Part shown: in pieces, positions 7,564 through 17,700 of the stretch
Layout of the letters: the number at the start of each line of letters is the position of its first letter
How positions within the stretch are numbered: position 1 is the stretch's first letter
Assembly (NCBI GenBank): GCA_934162325.1
Contig: CAKPIH010000007.1
Span: forward strand, 1-39,925
Origin: an uncultured Bacilli bacterium
Lineage (GTDB): Bacteria > Bacillota_I > Bacilli_A > RF39 > UBA660
Direction of reading: 5' to 3'
Length of the DNA stretch: 39,925 bases
Notes under the pieces: model-generated
What the model saw: the letters and a program-made list of their open reading frames with translations, nothing else
The model's database searches: none
What the model was told of the DNA's origin: nothing
Made by a program: the position numbers and the translations under genes

Positions 7564-10255
7564 ATAAATTCTTAATAGTCTCTTTAACATTCTCAAGTAA
7601 TTTAGAAGTAATACTACCATCAGTACCTCCACCTTGAGCAAAGGACTTATTACCTCCTCCATTACCAGAAGACCTAACAGCCAAATCCTTAACAATATCA
7701 CCACAACTAACCCTATTAGAATTAGATTTAGCAATATAATTAACCGAATTATCATCATTAATATTAGCAAGTAATATAAAATTATTATCAAGCTGATTAC
7801 TAAGAGCACTAACAATCTGTCTCAAAGTATTAATATCATAACCATTAGTAATACTAATAATAGTAGTAATACCATTAATATCTTCTCTAATATCTAAGAA
7901 ACTAGATAAATCACTAACAGACTTCTCACTCTTTTTAGTATTAAAGTCTTTCTCTAACTTTTTAAGTTCTTCTCTTAACATAGCAAGTTCATTCTTATTA
8001 TAAACAATATCCTTATAACTTTCAGGATCACTATTATCAATATTAAAATTAAATTCAAGATCAATATCATTTTCCTTAGCCTCATTAATAATTCTCTTAG
8101 CCTTATCAAGTAATCTAATCATCTCTTCATTATATTTAGATATCTCTTCCTTAAGAATAGGAACAATATTATTATCAGTAGCCGCTATTACTCTATAAGT
8201 ATCAGTACCCTTATTCTCTACTGAAGCAATAGCAAACCTGCCAATATTCTTAGTATTATCAATATGCGTACCAGCACATAACTCAATAGAATCACCAATA
8301 GTAACTACCCTAACAATATCTCCATATTTATCAGAGAATAAAGCCATAGCCCCCTTCTTAATAGCCTCTTTAATAGGTAAATACTCAATAGTAACATCAT
8401 ACCCAGCATTAATTCTCTTATTAACAAGTTCCTCTACTTTAACAATAAGTTCATCAGATAACTTACCCTGATAATTAAAATCAAATCTAAGCATATTTTC
8501 ATCAACTTTACTACCAGCTTGATGAACACTATTACCAAGTAATTCTTGTAAAGATCTTTGAAGCAAATGTACAGAAGAATGATTCTTCATAATAGCAAGT
8601 CTCTTATCTTTAAGAACATGAGTAAGAATCTTATCTCCCTTATTTACAGTACCATCAAGTACCTTAACATATAATAAATGTTGTCCATTAGGAGCCTTAA
8701 TAACATCCATAACCTCTAACTTACAATTATCATTTTTTAAATATCCCGAATCAGATACCTGACCACCACTCTCAGCATAGAAAGGATTTTCCTTAAGAAA
8801 TATATAGCAGTCCTCACTAGAAGAATCCACAAATACATTATCTTTCATAATATCCATAACTTCAGTTTCTAATCCTAGTTTTTCATAACCAACAAATTTA
8901 CTCTCTTTCTTATAATTAATAAGTAAATCATTCTGTAAATTCATACTAGCTTCAACTTTTCTACTATTTCTAGCAAGTTCTTTTTGTGCATTCATATAAG
9001 CATTAAAACTATCAGTATCAACCTTAAATCCTCTTTCCTCAGCAGCTTCAATAGTAAGTTCAATAGGATAACCATAAGTATCATATAATTTAAAAGCATC
9101 TTCTCCGCTAATAACCTTAGTACCACTATCAAATAATTCTTCTAATCTCTTTTCACCAGCTAATAAAGTCTTTTGAAATAATCTTTCTTCTTTAGCAATA
9201 AGTTCTTTAACTTTACTCTTAGTACCAACTAAATCAGGATAAGTATCTTTATAATTTTCTACTACTACATCAACCATATCACTTAAAAACTCTCTATTAA
9301 TATTAAGTTTCTTTCCCATTCTAGAAGCCCTTCTAAGAAGTCTTCTAAGAACATATCCTCTACCTACATTTTCAAATACAGCTCCATCAGATAAAGCAAA
9401 AGTAAGTGTTCTAATATGATCTGCTATTACCTTAAATTCCATTTGACCCATATATGGAATAGAACAAATTTCCTCTATTTTCTTCATAATAGGCATAAAT
9501 AAATCAGTCTCATAATTAGTCTCAGTACCTTGCATAATACAAGCCATTCTCTCAACACCCATACCAGTATCAATATTCTTACTAGGAAGTTCAGGATATT
9601 CTTCTCTCTTCAAACCTTCAGTAGCATTAAACTGACTAAGAACATTATTCCATATCTCAATATAACGGTCATTCTCAATCTCTTCTTGTAATAATTTAAT
9701 ACCCTTGCCCTCTTTATCATACTTTTCACCACGATCATAAAAAATCTCCGTATCAGGTCCCGAAGGCCCTGGTCCTATCTCCCAAAAATTACTATCTAAT
9801 TTAACTAAATGAGAAGGTTTAACACCTAAACTAATCCACTTATTATAAGAATCAACATCATCAGTATAAACCGTAATATATAATTTATCTTTATCCATAT
9901 CAAAATATTTAGGACTAGTAAGTAATTCCCACGCCCAAGTAAGAGCCTCATCTCTAAAATAATCACCAATACTAAAATTACCTAACATCTGAAAAAAAGT
10001 ATGATGTCTAGCAGTCTTACCTACTTCTTCAATATCCCCAGTTCTAATACATTTCTGACAACTAGTAAGTCTCCTATTACTAGGTACTACAGTTCCATCA
10101 AAATATTTCTTAAGTGGCGTAACACCAGCATTAATCCAAAGTATTGTTGGATCATTCATTGGTATTAAAGGAGCAGAATCAACTTCTGTATGTCCCCTCT
10201 CACAAAAGAAATCCAAATACATTCTAATAATTTCTCTTCCTGTTAACTTCTTCAT
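7562..10255 (-). CDS. alaS: Alanyl-tRNA synthetase
   Basis: 897 residues, near the usual 870-900. It charges tRNA-Ala with alanine in the cytosol. The class II catalytic domain is clear at the N-terminus (LTGREIIRMYLDFF, NDPTILWINAGVTPLKKYF, RHHTFFQMLGNFSIGDYF). Further on are GTGVER-like NIDTGMGVERM and the YVLRRLLRRA helix. The editing domain has its zinc ligands: HxxxH in KNHSSVHLLQ and CxxxH in LCAGTHID. The C-terminal C-Ala/DHHA1 domain ends with the glycine-rich SSGNGGGNKSFAQGGG. It is second in an operon behind the kinase-like gene, with a hairpin terminator at its stop. Confidence 0.97.
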   Translation of the reverse strand: MKKLTGREIIRMYLDFFCERGHTEVDSAPLIPMNDPTILWINAGVTPLKKYFDGTVVPSNRRLTSCQKCIRTGDIEEVGKTARHHTFFQMLGNFSIGDYFRDEALTWAWELLTSPKYFDMDKDKLYITVYTDDVDSYNKWISLGVKPSHLVKLDSNFWEIGPGPSGPDTEIFYDRGEKYDKEGKGIKLLQEEIENDRYIEIWNNVLSQFNATEGLKREEYPELPSKNIDTGMGVERMACIMQGTETNYETDLFMPIMKKIEEICSIPYMGQMEFKVIADHIRTLTFALSDGAVFENVGRGYVLRRLLRRASRMGKKLNINREFLSDMVDVVVENYKDTYPDLVGTKSKVKELIAKEERLFQKTLLAGEKRLEELFDSGTKVISGEDAFKLYDTYGYPIELTIEAAEERGFKVDTDSFNAYMNAQKELARNSRKVEASMNLQNDLLINYKKESKFVGYEKLGLETEVMDIMKDNVFVDSSSEDCYIFLKENPFYAESGGQVSDSGYLKNDNCKLEVMDVIKAPNGQHLLYVKVLDGTVNKGDKILTHVLKDKRLAIMKNHSSVHLLQRSLQELLGNSVHQAGSKVDENMLRFDFNYQGKLSDELIVKVEELVNKRINAGYDVTIEYLPIKEAIKKGAMALFSDKYGDIVRVVTIGDSIELCAGTHIDNTKNIGRFAIASVENKGTDTYRVIAATDNNIVPILKEEISKYNEEMIRLLDKAKRIINEAKENDIDLEFNFNIDNSDPESYKDIVYNKNELAMLREELKKLEKDFNTKKSEKSVSDLSSFLDIREDINGITTIISITNGYDINTLRQIVSALSNQLDNNFILLANINDDNSVNYIAKSNSNRVSCGDIVKDLAVRSSGNGGGNKSFAQGGGTDGSITSKLLENVKETIKNL

Positions 10256-10256
10256 A

Positions 10257-10811
10257 TTATCTCGTCTCCTTATATATATCGTATATATCTTTTTCTAATT
10301 TATCTAAAGTATCATTAGTAACAATGTAATCAACATCATTATAATTATCCATAGCTATCTCTGTAACATGTGCCTGCTCTTTACTATCTAAACTAGTTTC
10401 AAAATTAATTCTCTCTACTTTAATAACAACCACATTATCAAACTTCTCTCTAACACTATCTATCTCTCTAGGAAGTCTAATATCCGGTACAATAATAGCA
10501 TCATAAAAATAAGAATAAATCTCAATATCATCAAGTTGTCTTTCAATAAACATCTCAGCCTTATTAAGTTTATTTCTAATAACATCAGTTCCAAGCTCTT
10601 GAAGTAACTTTCTAGGTTTAGATTCCTCACTACCATCCCAGTCAGTCATCTCCATTGCATAAAATTTAATATACTTACCCGCTCGTGAATAAATAACCTT
10701 TTTACCATCTTCTTCATAGAACTTCTTAAGAAATCCCGCTATCGTATCTTTACCATGTCTAGCCCTACCACAAATCAAATAAATTTTAGGTTTTTTATTT
10801 TCAATATTCAT
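10257..10811 (-). CDS. P-loop dNMP kinase-like protein
   Basis: I start at ATG 10811, 6 bases after AGGAGG, giving 184 residues. The N-terminus has a Walker A loop in the form ICGRARHGKDTIAGFL, as in phage-type deoxynucleoside monophosphate kinases and CoaE-like kinases. A middle IIVPDIRLPREIDSV block resembles the DVRFxxE region of that group, and the protein ends in a helix. It probably phosphorylates a nucleotide or cofactor precursor; the substrate is not decided by the sequence. It is separated from alaS by a base and is transcribed with it from its own promoter. Confidence 0.7.
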   Translation of the reverse strand: MNIENKKPKIYLICGRARHGKDTIAGFLKKFYEEDGKKVIYSRAGKYIKFYAMEMTDWDGSEESKPRKLLQELGTDVIRNKLNKAEMFIERQLDDIEIYSYFYDAIIVPDIRLPREIDSVREKFDNVVVIKVERINFETSLDSKEQAHVTEIAMDNYNDVDYIVTNDTLDKLEKDIYDIYKETR

Positions 10812-10840
10812 ACTATTCCTCCTCAAGATATTTCCCTTTA

Positions 10841-10869
10841 ATTATACCAAATAATAAGGTATAAGTAAA
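10841..10869 (-). promoter_or_regulatory. Promoter of the kinase-alaS operon
   Basis: TTTACT, 17-base spacer, TATAAT on the minus strand, 30 bases before the ATG. Confidence 0.65.
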
Positions 10870-10939
10870 TTATTTTTTTCATATTATTTTACTAAAAGTT
10901 TACATCTAGTAAATTTATTAAAAAAACTTAATATTTTTC

Positions 10940-10969
10940 TTGATAAAATTCCCTATAAAATGATATAAT
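10940..10969 (+). promoter_or_regulatory. Promoter of the transglutaminase-like gene
   Basis: TTGATA, 18-base spacer, TATAAT on the plus strand, 20 bases before the ATG. It is divergent from the kinase-alaS promoter. Confidence 0.7.
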
Positions 10970-10988
10970 CTAATTAGAGGTGGAAGAT

Positions 10989-11930
10989 ATGAATAAAAAG
11001 AATAAAAACGGAAGATTAATTGTAATTATGGGAGCTCTTGCTATTATCATAGTAACAGTATGTGCTTTTAACAAAAATACCCTTAGATATAAATATTATG
11101 AATATTCAATTGAAAAAAAATACTCTTCTTCCACTACTAACGAGTATTATGTCGATGATAACTTTAACTATGTAGATAATTATACCGGTATGGGCATAAA
11201 TAATCATAAAGAATTAATTAATTTTATATACTACACCTTAAATAGCGGCATACATCATACCGAAAGATATATCACTAAAGATTATACAAACTATTTAAAT
11301 GATATCAATATGTTAACAATAAATAATGGTGAAGGCTTTAAAGAAACAATATCATTACTAAATAATTTTGTTCATCCATATAACAGTTCAAATAATATAA
11401 AATTAAATTATGGTGGTGAATATAAAATAGGAATAACCATAAACAAAGCCTATAGCAATGAAGAAATAACAAAAATAAACGAAGTAGTAGATAAAGTAAT
11501 AAAAGAAAAAATAACCAATAATATGCCTACTAAAGAAAAAATAAAAGTAATTCATGACTATATTATAGATAACGCCGAATATGATAAATTAAAATATGAA
11601 AACAAAAATGATACCACCTACAAATCTAACACTGCATATGGAGTACTAATTGAAGGATACGGTACATGTAATGGTTATGCCGATGCCATGGCTATCTTCT
11701 TAAATAAATTAAATGTCATAAATTATAAAATAAGTAATGAAGAACACATTTGGAACTTAGTATACCTTGATGGTAAATGGTATCACCTAGATTTAACTTG
11801 GGACGACCCAATAAGTGATATCAATGTAAATAGAGATACCTATTTCTTAATAACCACTAGTACCTTAGAAAAAATAAATGATGGTACTCATAAATTTGAT
11901 AAAAGCATTTATACCGAAGCAAAAGACTAA
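10989..11930 (+). CDS. Membrane-anchored transglutaminase-like protein
   Basis: ATG at 10989 follows AGAGGTGG; the upstream in-frame GTG lies in the ribosome site. The protein has about 313 residues. A basic start and one hydrophobic helix (RLIVIMGALAIIIVTVCAF) anchor it outside the cell. The C-terminal third is a transglutaminase-like fold with a full Cys-His-Asp triad: GTCNGYADAMA, EEHIWN and HLDLTWDDP. Proteins of this kind act as peptidases or cross-linking enzymes at the cell surface. It is one of the few host genes on the plus strand, with its own promoter, and its stop codon overlaps that of the convergent gene. Confidence 0.85.
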   Translation: MNKKNKNGRLIVIMGALAIIIVTVCAFNKNTLRYKYYEYSIEKKYSSSTTNEYYVDDNFNYVDNYTGMGINNHKELINFIYYTLNSGIHHTERYITKDYTNYLNDINMLTINNGEGFKETISLLNNFVHPYNSSNNIKLNYGGEYKIGITINKAYSNEEITKINEVVDKVIKEKITNNMPTKEKIKVIHDYIIDNAEYDKLKYENKNDTTYKSNTAYGVLIEGYGTCNGYADAMAIFLNKLNVINYKISNEEHIWNLVYLDGKWYHLDLTWDDPISDINVNRDTYFLITTSTLEKINDGTHKFDKSIYTEAKD

Positions 11931-11948
11931 CAATTTAGTCTTTTTTTC
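11921..11948. terminator. Shared bidirectional terminator inside two gene ends
   Basis: AAAGACTA and TTAGTCTTT with T runs on both strands. It contains the last codons of both convergent genes. Confidence 0.75.
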
Positions 11949-12565
11949 ATTATAACAATAAACATAAAACTACCCACTACTGTACATATCATATCACCAA
12001 TAGTATCATATAAACCAATATCCAAATATCCACCATATCTATCCATAAAATCAATATCATTAACCATAACCTTATCAACATATATGTTCTCAGACAAGTA
12101 AGTAGAATTAATATTCCTAATAACAGTATCCTTCTGCATATCTGTACCAATAACCCTATCCATCGAAAACTCAAATATTTCCCATACACTTTCAATCATC
12201 ATAGCAAAAGAAAAAATAAATAATATCACAAAATAAATACTTTCCTTGATATTAAAATATCTTATCAAATATAATCCAACATAAGAAATAACAAAAGCAA
12301 AATAAGTATGCATAACAATATCAAACCACCATACATCAACATAAAAATGATATATTTCTCCCAATATCTCAGTACTAAGAATAAAAACATATATAAGTAT
12401 CTTAATACCATTACCAAACCCTAACTTATTACCAATAACATTAGTAATAACCATAAATATCAAAGATAATACACAAGCAAAAATAGTAGTTATATTCCAC
12501 TTAATTAATCCACTAATCAAATAAAACATAACTACTATCAAATATAATAAATCAATTTTTTTCAT
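11927..12565 (-). CDS. YjdF/DUF2238-like polytopic membrane protein
   Basis: The start at 12565 (MKKIDLLYLI) is behind AGGTGAG; the spacing is short. There are about 212 residues with roughly six hydrophobic helices. The polar motifs WWFDIVMHTYFAFV, SVWEIFEFSMDRVIGTDMQ and DIGLYDTIGDMICT match the conserved Asp/Glu/His pattern of YjdF-like proteins, whose function is unknown. It is the last gene of the surface-protein operon and ends in the shared terminator. Confidence 0.7.
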   Translation of the reverse strand: MKKIDLLYLIVVMFYLISGLIKWNITTIFACVLSLIFMVITNVIGNKLGFGNGIKILIYVFILSTEILGEIYHFYVDVWWFDIVMHTYFAFVISYVGLYLIRYFNIKESIYFVILFIFSFAMMIESVWEIFEFSMDRVIGTDMQKDTVIRNINSTYLSENIYVDKVMVNDIDFMDRYGGYLDIGLYDTIGDMICTVVGSFMFIVIMKKRLNC

Positions 12566-12589
12566 ATACTCACCTATCAAAGTATATGA

Positions 12590-13318
12590 TTATTTTTCTT
12601 CCATATCAGTAATTTTTTTATAATTACTTAACTTTCCTCCTATTAAATTAAAACTATCCTTATAAATAACCTTATCTAATGAAACATCAATATTCATATA
12701 ATCATTCTTAACATAAATATTTTCATTACCAAGTTCTATAGTTTCATATTTATCATTACTATAATCATAGTATTCAACCATATTAAGATAAGAACAACTA
12801 ACATAAGACATAGGACTAAGAATAATTTCTTTATCACCAACAATCAAAGTAACCTCATCAAGGAAGAAATATAAATCCTTACCATCATATAAAAACATAT
12901 GGTCAAAAGACTTATCTAGTCTTTTAATTCTCAAATAATTCAAATCATAATTAGTATATACTTCAGACAAAGCATCAATAACATATGCTTTATCATTTAA
13001 AGGAAAGAAAGCCATCATCTCCTTAGGAAATATAACATCTGCTCCCTCTTTCATTTTAACATATACTGGAGTACTATCTAAATTAACAGAAAAATCTTTA
13101 GCCTCAAAATTAAGAATAACTTTCTTTCTATTCCTACCAACTTTGGCAGTATATTCCATCTTATTACCAGAAAAATATTGATAAACCTTAGTATCAGTAA
13201 CAATAGCATACCTATTATTTTTATATTCCATAGCATAAAGAATAACCGCTATTAAAATAACAATCACTAAAAATGCTGGAATCAAAATACTATAATATTT
13301 TTTAATAAATTCTTTCAT
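12590..13318 (-). CDS. Membrane-anchored protein of unknown function
   Basis: The 242 residues have a single N-terminal transmembrane helix (YYSILIPAFLVIVILIAVILYAM) and an extracellular part rich in alternating beta-type residues. The ribosome site AGGAGG is 7 bases before ATG. The segment around residues 35-150, with short strand-like blocks such as YAIVTDTKVYQYFSG and DKAYVIDALSEVYTN, resembles the N-terminal domains of its two larger neighbours, so the three may share a fold. It lies 11 bases downstream of the 467-residue gene in the operon. Confidence 0.7.
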   Translation of the reverse strand: MKEFIKKYYSILIPAFLVIVILIAVILYAMEYKNNRYAIVTDTKVYQYFSGNKMEYTAKVGRNRKKVILNFEAKDFSVNLDSTPVYVKMKEGADVIFPKEMMAFFPLNDKAYVIDALSEVYTNYDLNYLRIKRLDKSFDHMFLYDGKDLYFFLDEVTLIVGDKEIILSPMSYVSCSYLNMVEYYDYSNDKYETIELGNENIYVKNDYMNIDVSLDKVIYKDSFNLIGGKLSNYKKITDMEEK

Positions 13319-13329
13319 AACAATACCTC

Positions 13330-14733
13330 CTAGTATATAAATTTATCACTAGATCTAACACCACTAATAATTCTTCCACCAGCTTTAATATCAGATAAAA
13401 TAAGCTCAACCATATCACCACTACTAGCAGAAATAGAAACACTATCAGTAGTATTACCATTAATACTAACACTATTACTACTAACAATCTCATTATTAAC
13501 CTTAACAGTAAGTATGCCAGATTCAATATTATAACTATTATCAGTAGTAATCAAATAACTAATCTTACCAAAACTAACATTAGTAGCCTTAATATTAACC
13601 TTAGGTCTCTTAGTAGCAATCGTAATATCATCAAAAGTATCTGTAACCTCATTACCATCCTCAATATAAGAATATTTAAACTTAATTCTATAATTAGTAT
13701 TAGGAAAAATGTTAGTAAACTCATACCTAGTATCATTTTTATTTAAATAAATAGTATTAATCTTATTACTACCAGCTTCCTCTACTTCCATATAAACATT
13801 AGTATATTCATTATAAGGATCATATACAACATAATCAACTACAATCTTACTAACACTACTAGTAACAGAAATAACTGAAGTTCTCTTAGTAGCCTTCTTA
13901 ATTTCTTCAATAACATTACCAGAATTATTATTCTTACCATCATCAGTACCCTTATTATCTCCTGTAGTACCATTACCACTAGTAGTACCATTACCACCAT
14001 TAGTATTATCAGTAATATTAGTAACACCATCATTAGAAGAACTATTATCATTTTCTTCAGGAATCAAATCTTCTTTAGTATAAGTATTAGAAGAACCAAT
14101 AATTTTCTTTAAATCAATCTTATTACTACCATAAGTAAGAATCTCATTAGCAATATCAAAAGTATAATTAGAAGTAACAATAGAAGTAGCAGCAAATGCC
14201 TTTAAATTAACCTTATGATTAACTAAAGTAGCATTACCAACTTTATCCAAGTCAATCATTAAAAACTCATTAGTAGATAAAAGACCATCAGAAGTTTTAA
14301 TATCCTTATCAACAACCAAATACTTTCTATCTGCTAACTTATAAAACTTCGTAATAACCGAACTCTTAATAACAGTTTCACCATCTGTAACATCAATCAA
14401 ATCACCAGAACCAATTTCATAATATTTTCCATATAAAATAATTTCTCCAGTCTTTTCATTATAACTAATAGCAGTATTACCAAGTTCATAATTATTATCT
14501 TTAAACTTAAGATAATACTCATTATTCCATTTTTTCTTAATAGTACTATCTTCAGTAACTTTAATAATAGACTTATCCTTATCAAAGACTAAAGCCCCAT
14601 CATGAACAGTATATTCCTTTTTATCACTTGATAAAAACAATTTAATAACTAGAGAAAACATGATTATAATTATAATCGAAATTCCTATAATTATTCCAAT
14701 GTTTCTCTTATTCTTAATATCATATTTTCTCAT
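13330..14733 (-). CDS. Membrane-anchored surface protein with Fn3-like domains
   Basis: 467 residues: cytosolic tail, one transmembrane helix (IGIIIGISIIIIIMFSLVI), a beta-rich domain to about residue 220, a low-complexity Asn/Gly/Thr/Asp linker (about 225-275), then two Ig/Fn3-like domains. The second part has the Fn3-type ending NYRIKFKYSYIEDG. The N-terminal domain repeats the pattern seen in the giant neighbour (KYLVVDKDIK here, KYIVVGKDIK there), so the two are paralogues of different length. It lies 18 bases after the giant gene and is co-transcribed with it. A structural or adhesive role is inferred. Confidence 0.72.
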   Translation of the reverse strand: MRKYDIKNKRNIGIIIGISIIIIIMFSLVIKLFLSSDKKEYTVHDGALVFDKDKSIIKVTEDSTIKKKWNNEYYLKFKDNNYELGNTAISYNEKTGEIILYGKYYEIGSGDLIDVTDGETVIKSSVITKFYKLADRKYLVVDKDIKTSDGLLSTNEFLMIDLDKVGNATLVNHKVNLKAFAATSIVTSNYTFDIANEILTYGSNKIDLKKIIGSSNTYTKEDLIPEENDNSSSNDGVTNITDNTNGGNGTTSGNGTTGDNKGTDDGKNNNSGNVIEEIKKATKRTSVISVTSSVSKIVVDYVVYDPYNEYTNVYMEVEEAGSNKINTIYLNKNDTRYEFTNIFPNTNYRIKFKYSYIEDGNEVTDTFDDITIATKRPKVNIKATNVSFGKISYLITTDNSYNIESGILTVKVNNEIVSSNSVSINGNTTDSVSISASSGDMVELILSDIKAGGRIISGVRSSDKFIY

Positions 14734-14751
14734 ATTATTTTACGACCTTTC

Positions 14752-17700
14752 CTATTTATTTTCATTTTTAAACGAATAATCAAATGTAGTCTTATCTCCT
14801 AGTTTAAGAACACTAATATTACCATCATCATCCAAATAATAATAAGTAATATTAATAGTATTATTAACACCAAGTTCCTTACCATCAAGAATAGCAATAT
14901 CAAGATAAGGATATCTATCACTATCTAATTTAAAAGTAATATCATCACTACCAGTATTAGTAGTCCTACCAATAACACCAGAAGCAATTCTTTCACCACC
15001 CTGAACAGTAATACTATATTCAATACCCTTTAACTTTTCATTTAAGTTAGCAGCTCCTACAAATGTAAGATGTACTTGTTTTTTAGAAACTGCTGTTGGA
15101 GTAACTGCACCAAGTGAGAATCCCAAAGCACTCTTAGTATACTGACTCTTTCTAACATAAACCCTTGAAGTCTTATCATCATCAATAAGAGATACATTAT
15201 TACGATAAACATCAGCATAAGCATAAATAACATAATTAGTATCAGCCTTCAAATTATCAAAAGTAACTTCTACCACTAAACCATCATTAACAGGATTAAC
15301 AGTACATGATTTACCATTACCAAAAGTACAAGTATTATTTTTCATATCAACAGTAACTTGACAATCTTTTGGATTAGCACAAACATTTTTATAAGAAGTA
15401 TCTTGAAGTTCAATATAATATTTACCATCAGTAATAACTCTATTGGTATCAATAACAGTAATCTTATACTTAATACTGTGCTTATAATCTTCAGAAATAA
15501 TAGCCTCTTGTTTATTAACAGTAATAGATGGATTTCTAAGTTCAGCAACATCCATATATATTTTATCAGTAGAAACCTGTTTAATAACATCATTATATAA
15601 TTCTAATTTTCTATGTAAATCAGTAGTAACAGCATATACTTTTAAAGTATAATAATTAGAACCAAATACAAAATCATTACCAGAAATATCTTTATCATAA
15701 GAAGCAGATATAGCTCCACTTTTAGATACAGAGAAATCACCATTAACAATAGTACCATCATACTTTTTATTACCATCTATATCATATATTTCATATAAAA
15801 TATCAAAATTAACATCAGTATAAAGATTATATTTCATATTTAATACTCTCTTACTATAAGTATCATCCCCAATACTAGAAGTATATTTAAGATTTAAGCC
15901 TTTAAGAATCTTATCCTTATTTAAAGTACTAAAGCTACTCTTAAATTCAACATATCCACTTCTACCATTATCAAATAAAGGTGTTTTAACTTTAGTACCA
16001 TTTTTATTCATATCAGCAGATATTTTATAAACATAACTAGTATCAGGATCAAGTCCAGTAACAACAACCTTACCTAAATCATCATAATAAGTCTCTTCTG
16101 TTTTAACAAAAGTTTCATCTTCACATTCAGTTCCCTCTTCACAAGCATTTTTCTTATAAATATCAATATAAAATTTATACTTACCATCAGTCTTAACAAA
16201 ATCACTCTTTAAAGTTTCCTCATCAACTGATAAATCAATATTAAATATACCACCATTAATTAATGAACTAACACTAGCACTAACTTTAGGAGTAAAACTA
16301 GTAAATTTAAAATTATTATTATCAGTATTAATATCAACCATATCAACAACCTTAAGATTAATACTACCTACATCTGTTCTAAATATACCATTTCTAATAA
16401 ATGCAAATCCTGTTTCTAAAGTATTAATATCTCCAAAAGAAACAAACTTATTATTATCAATATCAATCATATTATTTACATTAAATTTCCAAGTAGCAGT
16501 ACCAACATCACCTTTAATTAATTCACTTCCTAATATTCCCATTGGCTTAATAGAAGTATTAAATACAACATTACTACCATTACTTTGAACATAGATATAT
16601 TTACCATTACTATCAGTACCATTATTTTGATATAAATAACCAACCTTATTAGCATCTTTATCAGATACCAAGCCTAAGTTTTTAAAGTAATCACCTACTA
16701 AAGATTTTTGACTAAAACCAACATAACCAGTATCATAAAAAGCCTTTAAACTAACCTTAACATCCTTACCTTTTAAATCAATACCAGTCTTATTTTTATC
16801 ACTCTTAGTAAGTTCAGCATAATCAATAATAAAGCATTTCTTATCACCACAATCTTTAATATCACTAGCTTTAAAATCAGAAATAACTTTTTCATATTTA
16901 TCTTTACCAGAACTCAAAGTAAGTAAATAAGCTGATACCCTATCTAAGAAATCATTATCCTCAAAAACAATCTTTAATCTATTATCAAAATTACCATATT
17001 CTAAACTATAACTTAAATTAGCAGTCTTTCCATCATGATATCCATCAAAATAATATTTATCTAAAACAACCTTACTAGCATCACTACCCTTTAAATTTTT
17101 CCTACTATAACTAATAGAATATATATCAGAAGAATTTAAATTAGATAGAGTAACATCTTTAAAAGTATCTGCTACTTCTATTACACTAGAATAACTATTA
17201 TCATCAATATCATAATATAATAAGTATTTACCAGATTCCTCATCTTTTTCTAAAGCATTATCAATATCAGTAATTAAATATTTATAAGTAATAGAATTAC
17301 TAGTACTATTATCAATATATAACTTAAATACCGGATCCTTCTTTATTGCATTAAATAGTCCACTAGTAGGCATACTAGAAGGAAAAGTACTATCTACTTT
17401 ACCATCATTATCAGTATCAAGATTAATAATAAAAGCAAACTTATAAGTATTACCTCTTCTAAGATCAGTATCTTCTACTAAAGAATCAGTACCATAATCC
17501 AAGAAGAAATAAGCATCAACAGTATTATCATTATTAAAAGCAACATCTTTAGTAGTAATAACATTACCATCTTTATTATAAACATAGAATTTAACATTCT
17601 TAATAGGATTATCAACTAGTTTAAGTACACTACTAATCTTGTCACTATCAAAATTAGCAGTTACCTTATATCCTCTTATAGTATCTTTATCAAGTTTACT

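Noticed and set aside
7531..7815. Leu/Ile-rich open frame inside the 3' end of alaS
   Set aside because: Another frame of the same strand as alaS; low-complexity Leu/Ile/Val composition from A+T-rich sequence and no ribosome site.
13839..14051. Short Leu/Val-rich frames within the 467-residue surface gene
   Set aside because: They are out-of-frame readings of the Asn/Gly/Thr linker codons; no start signals.
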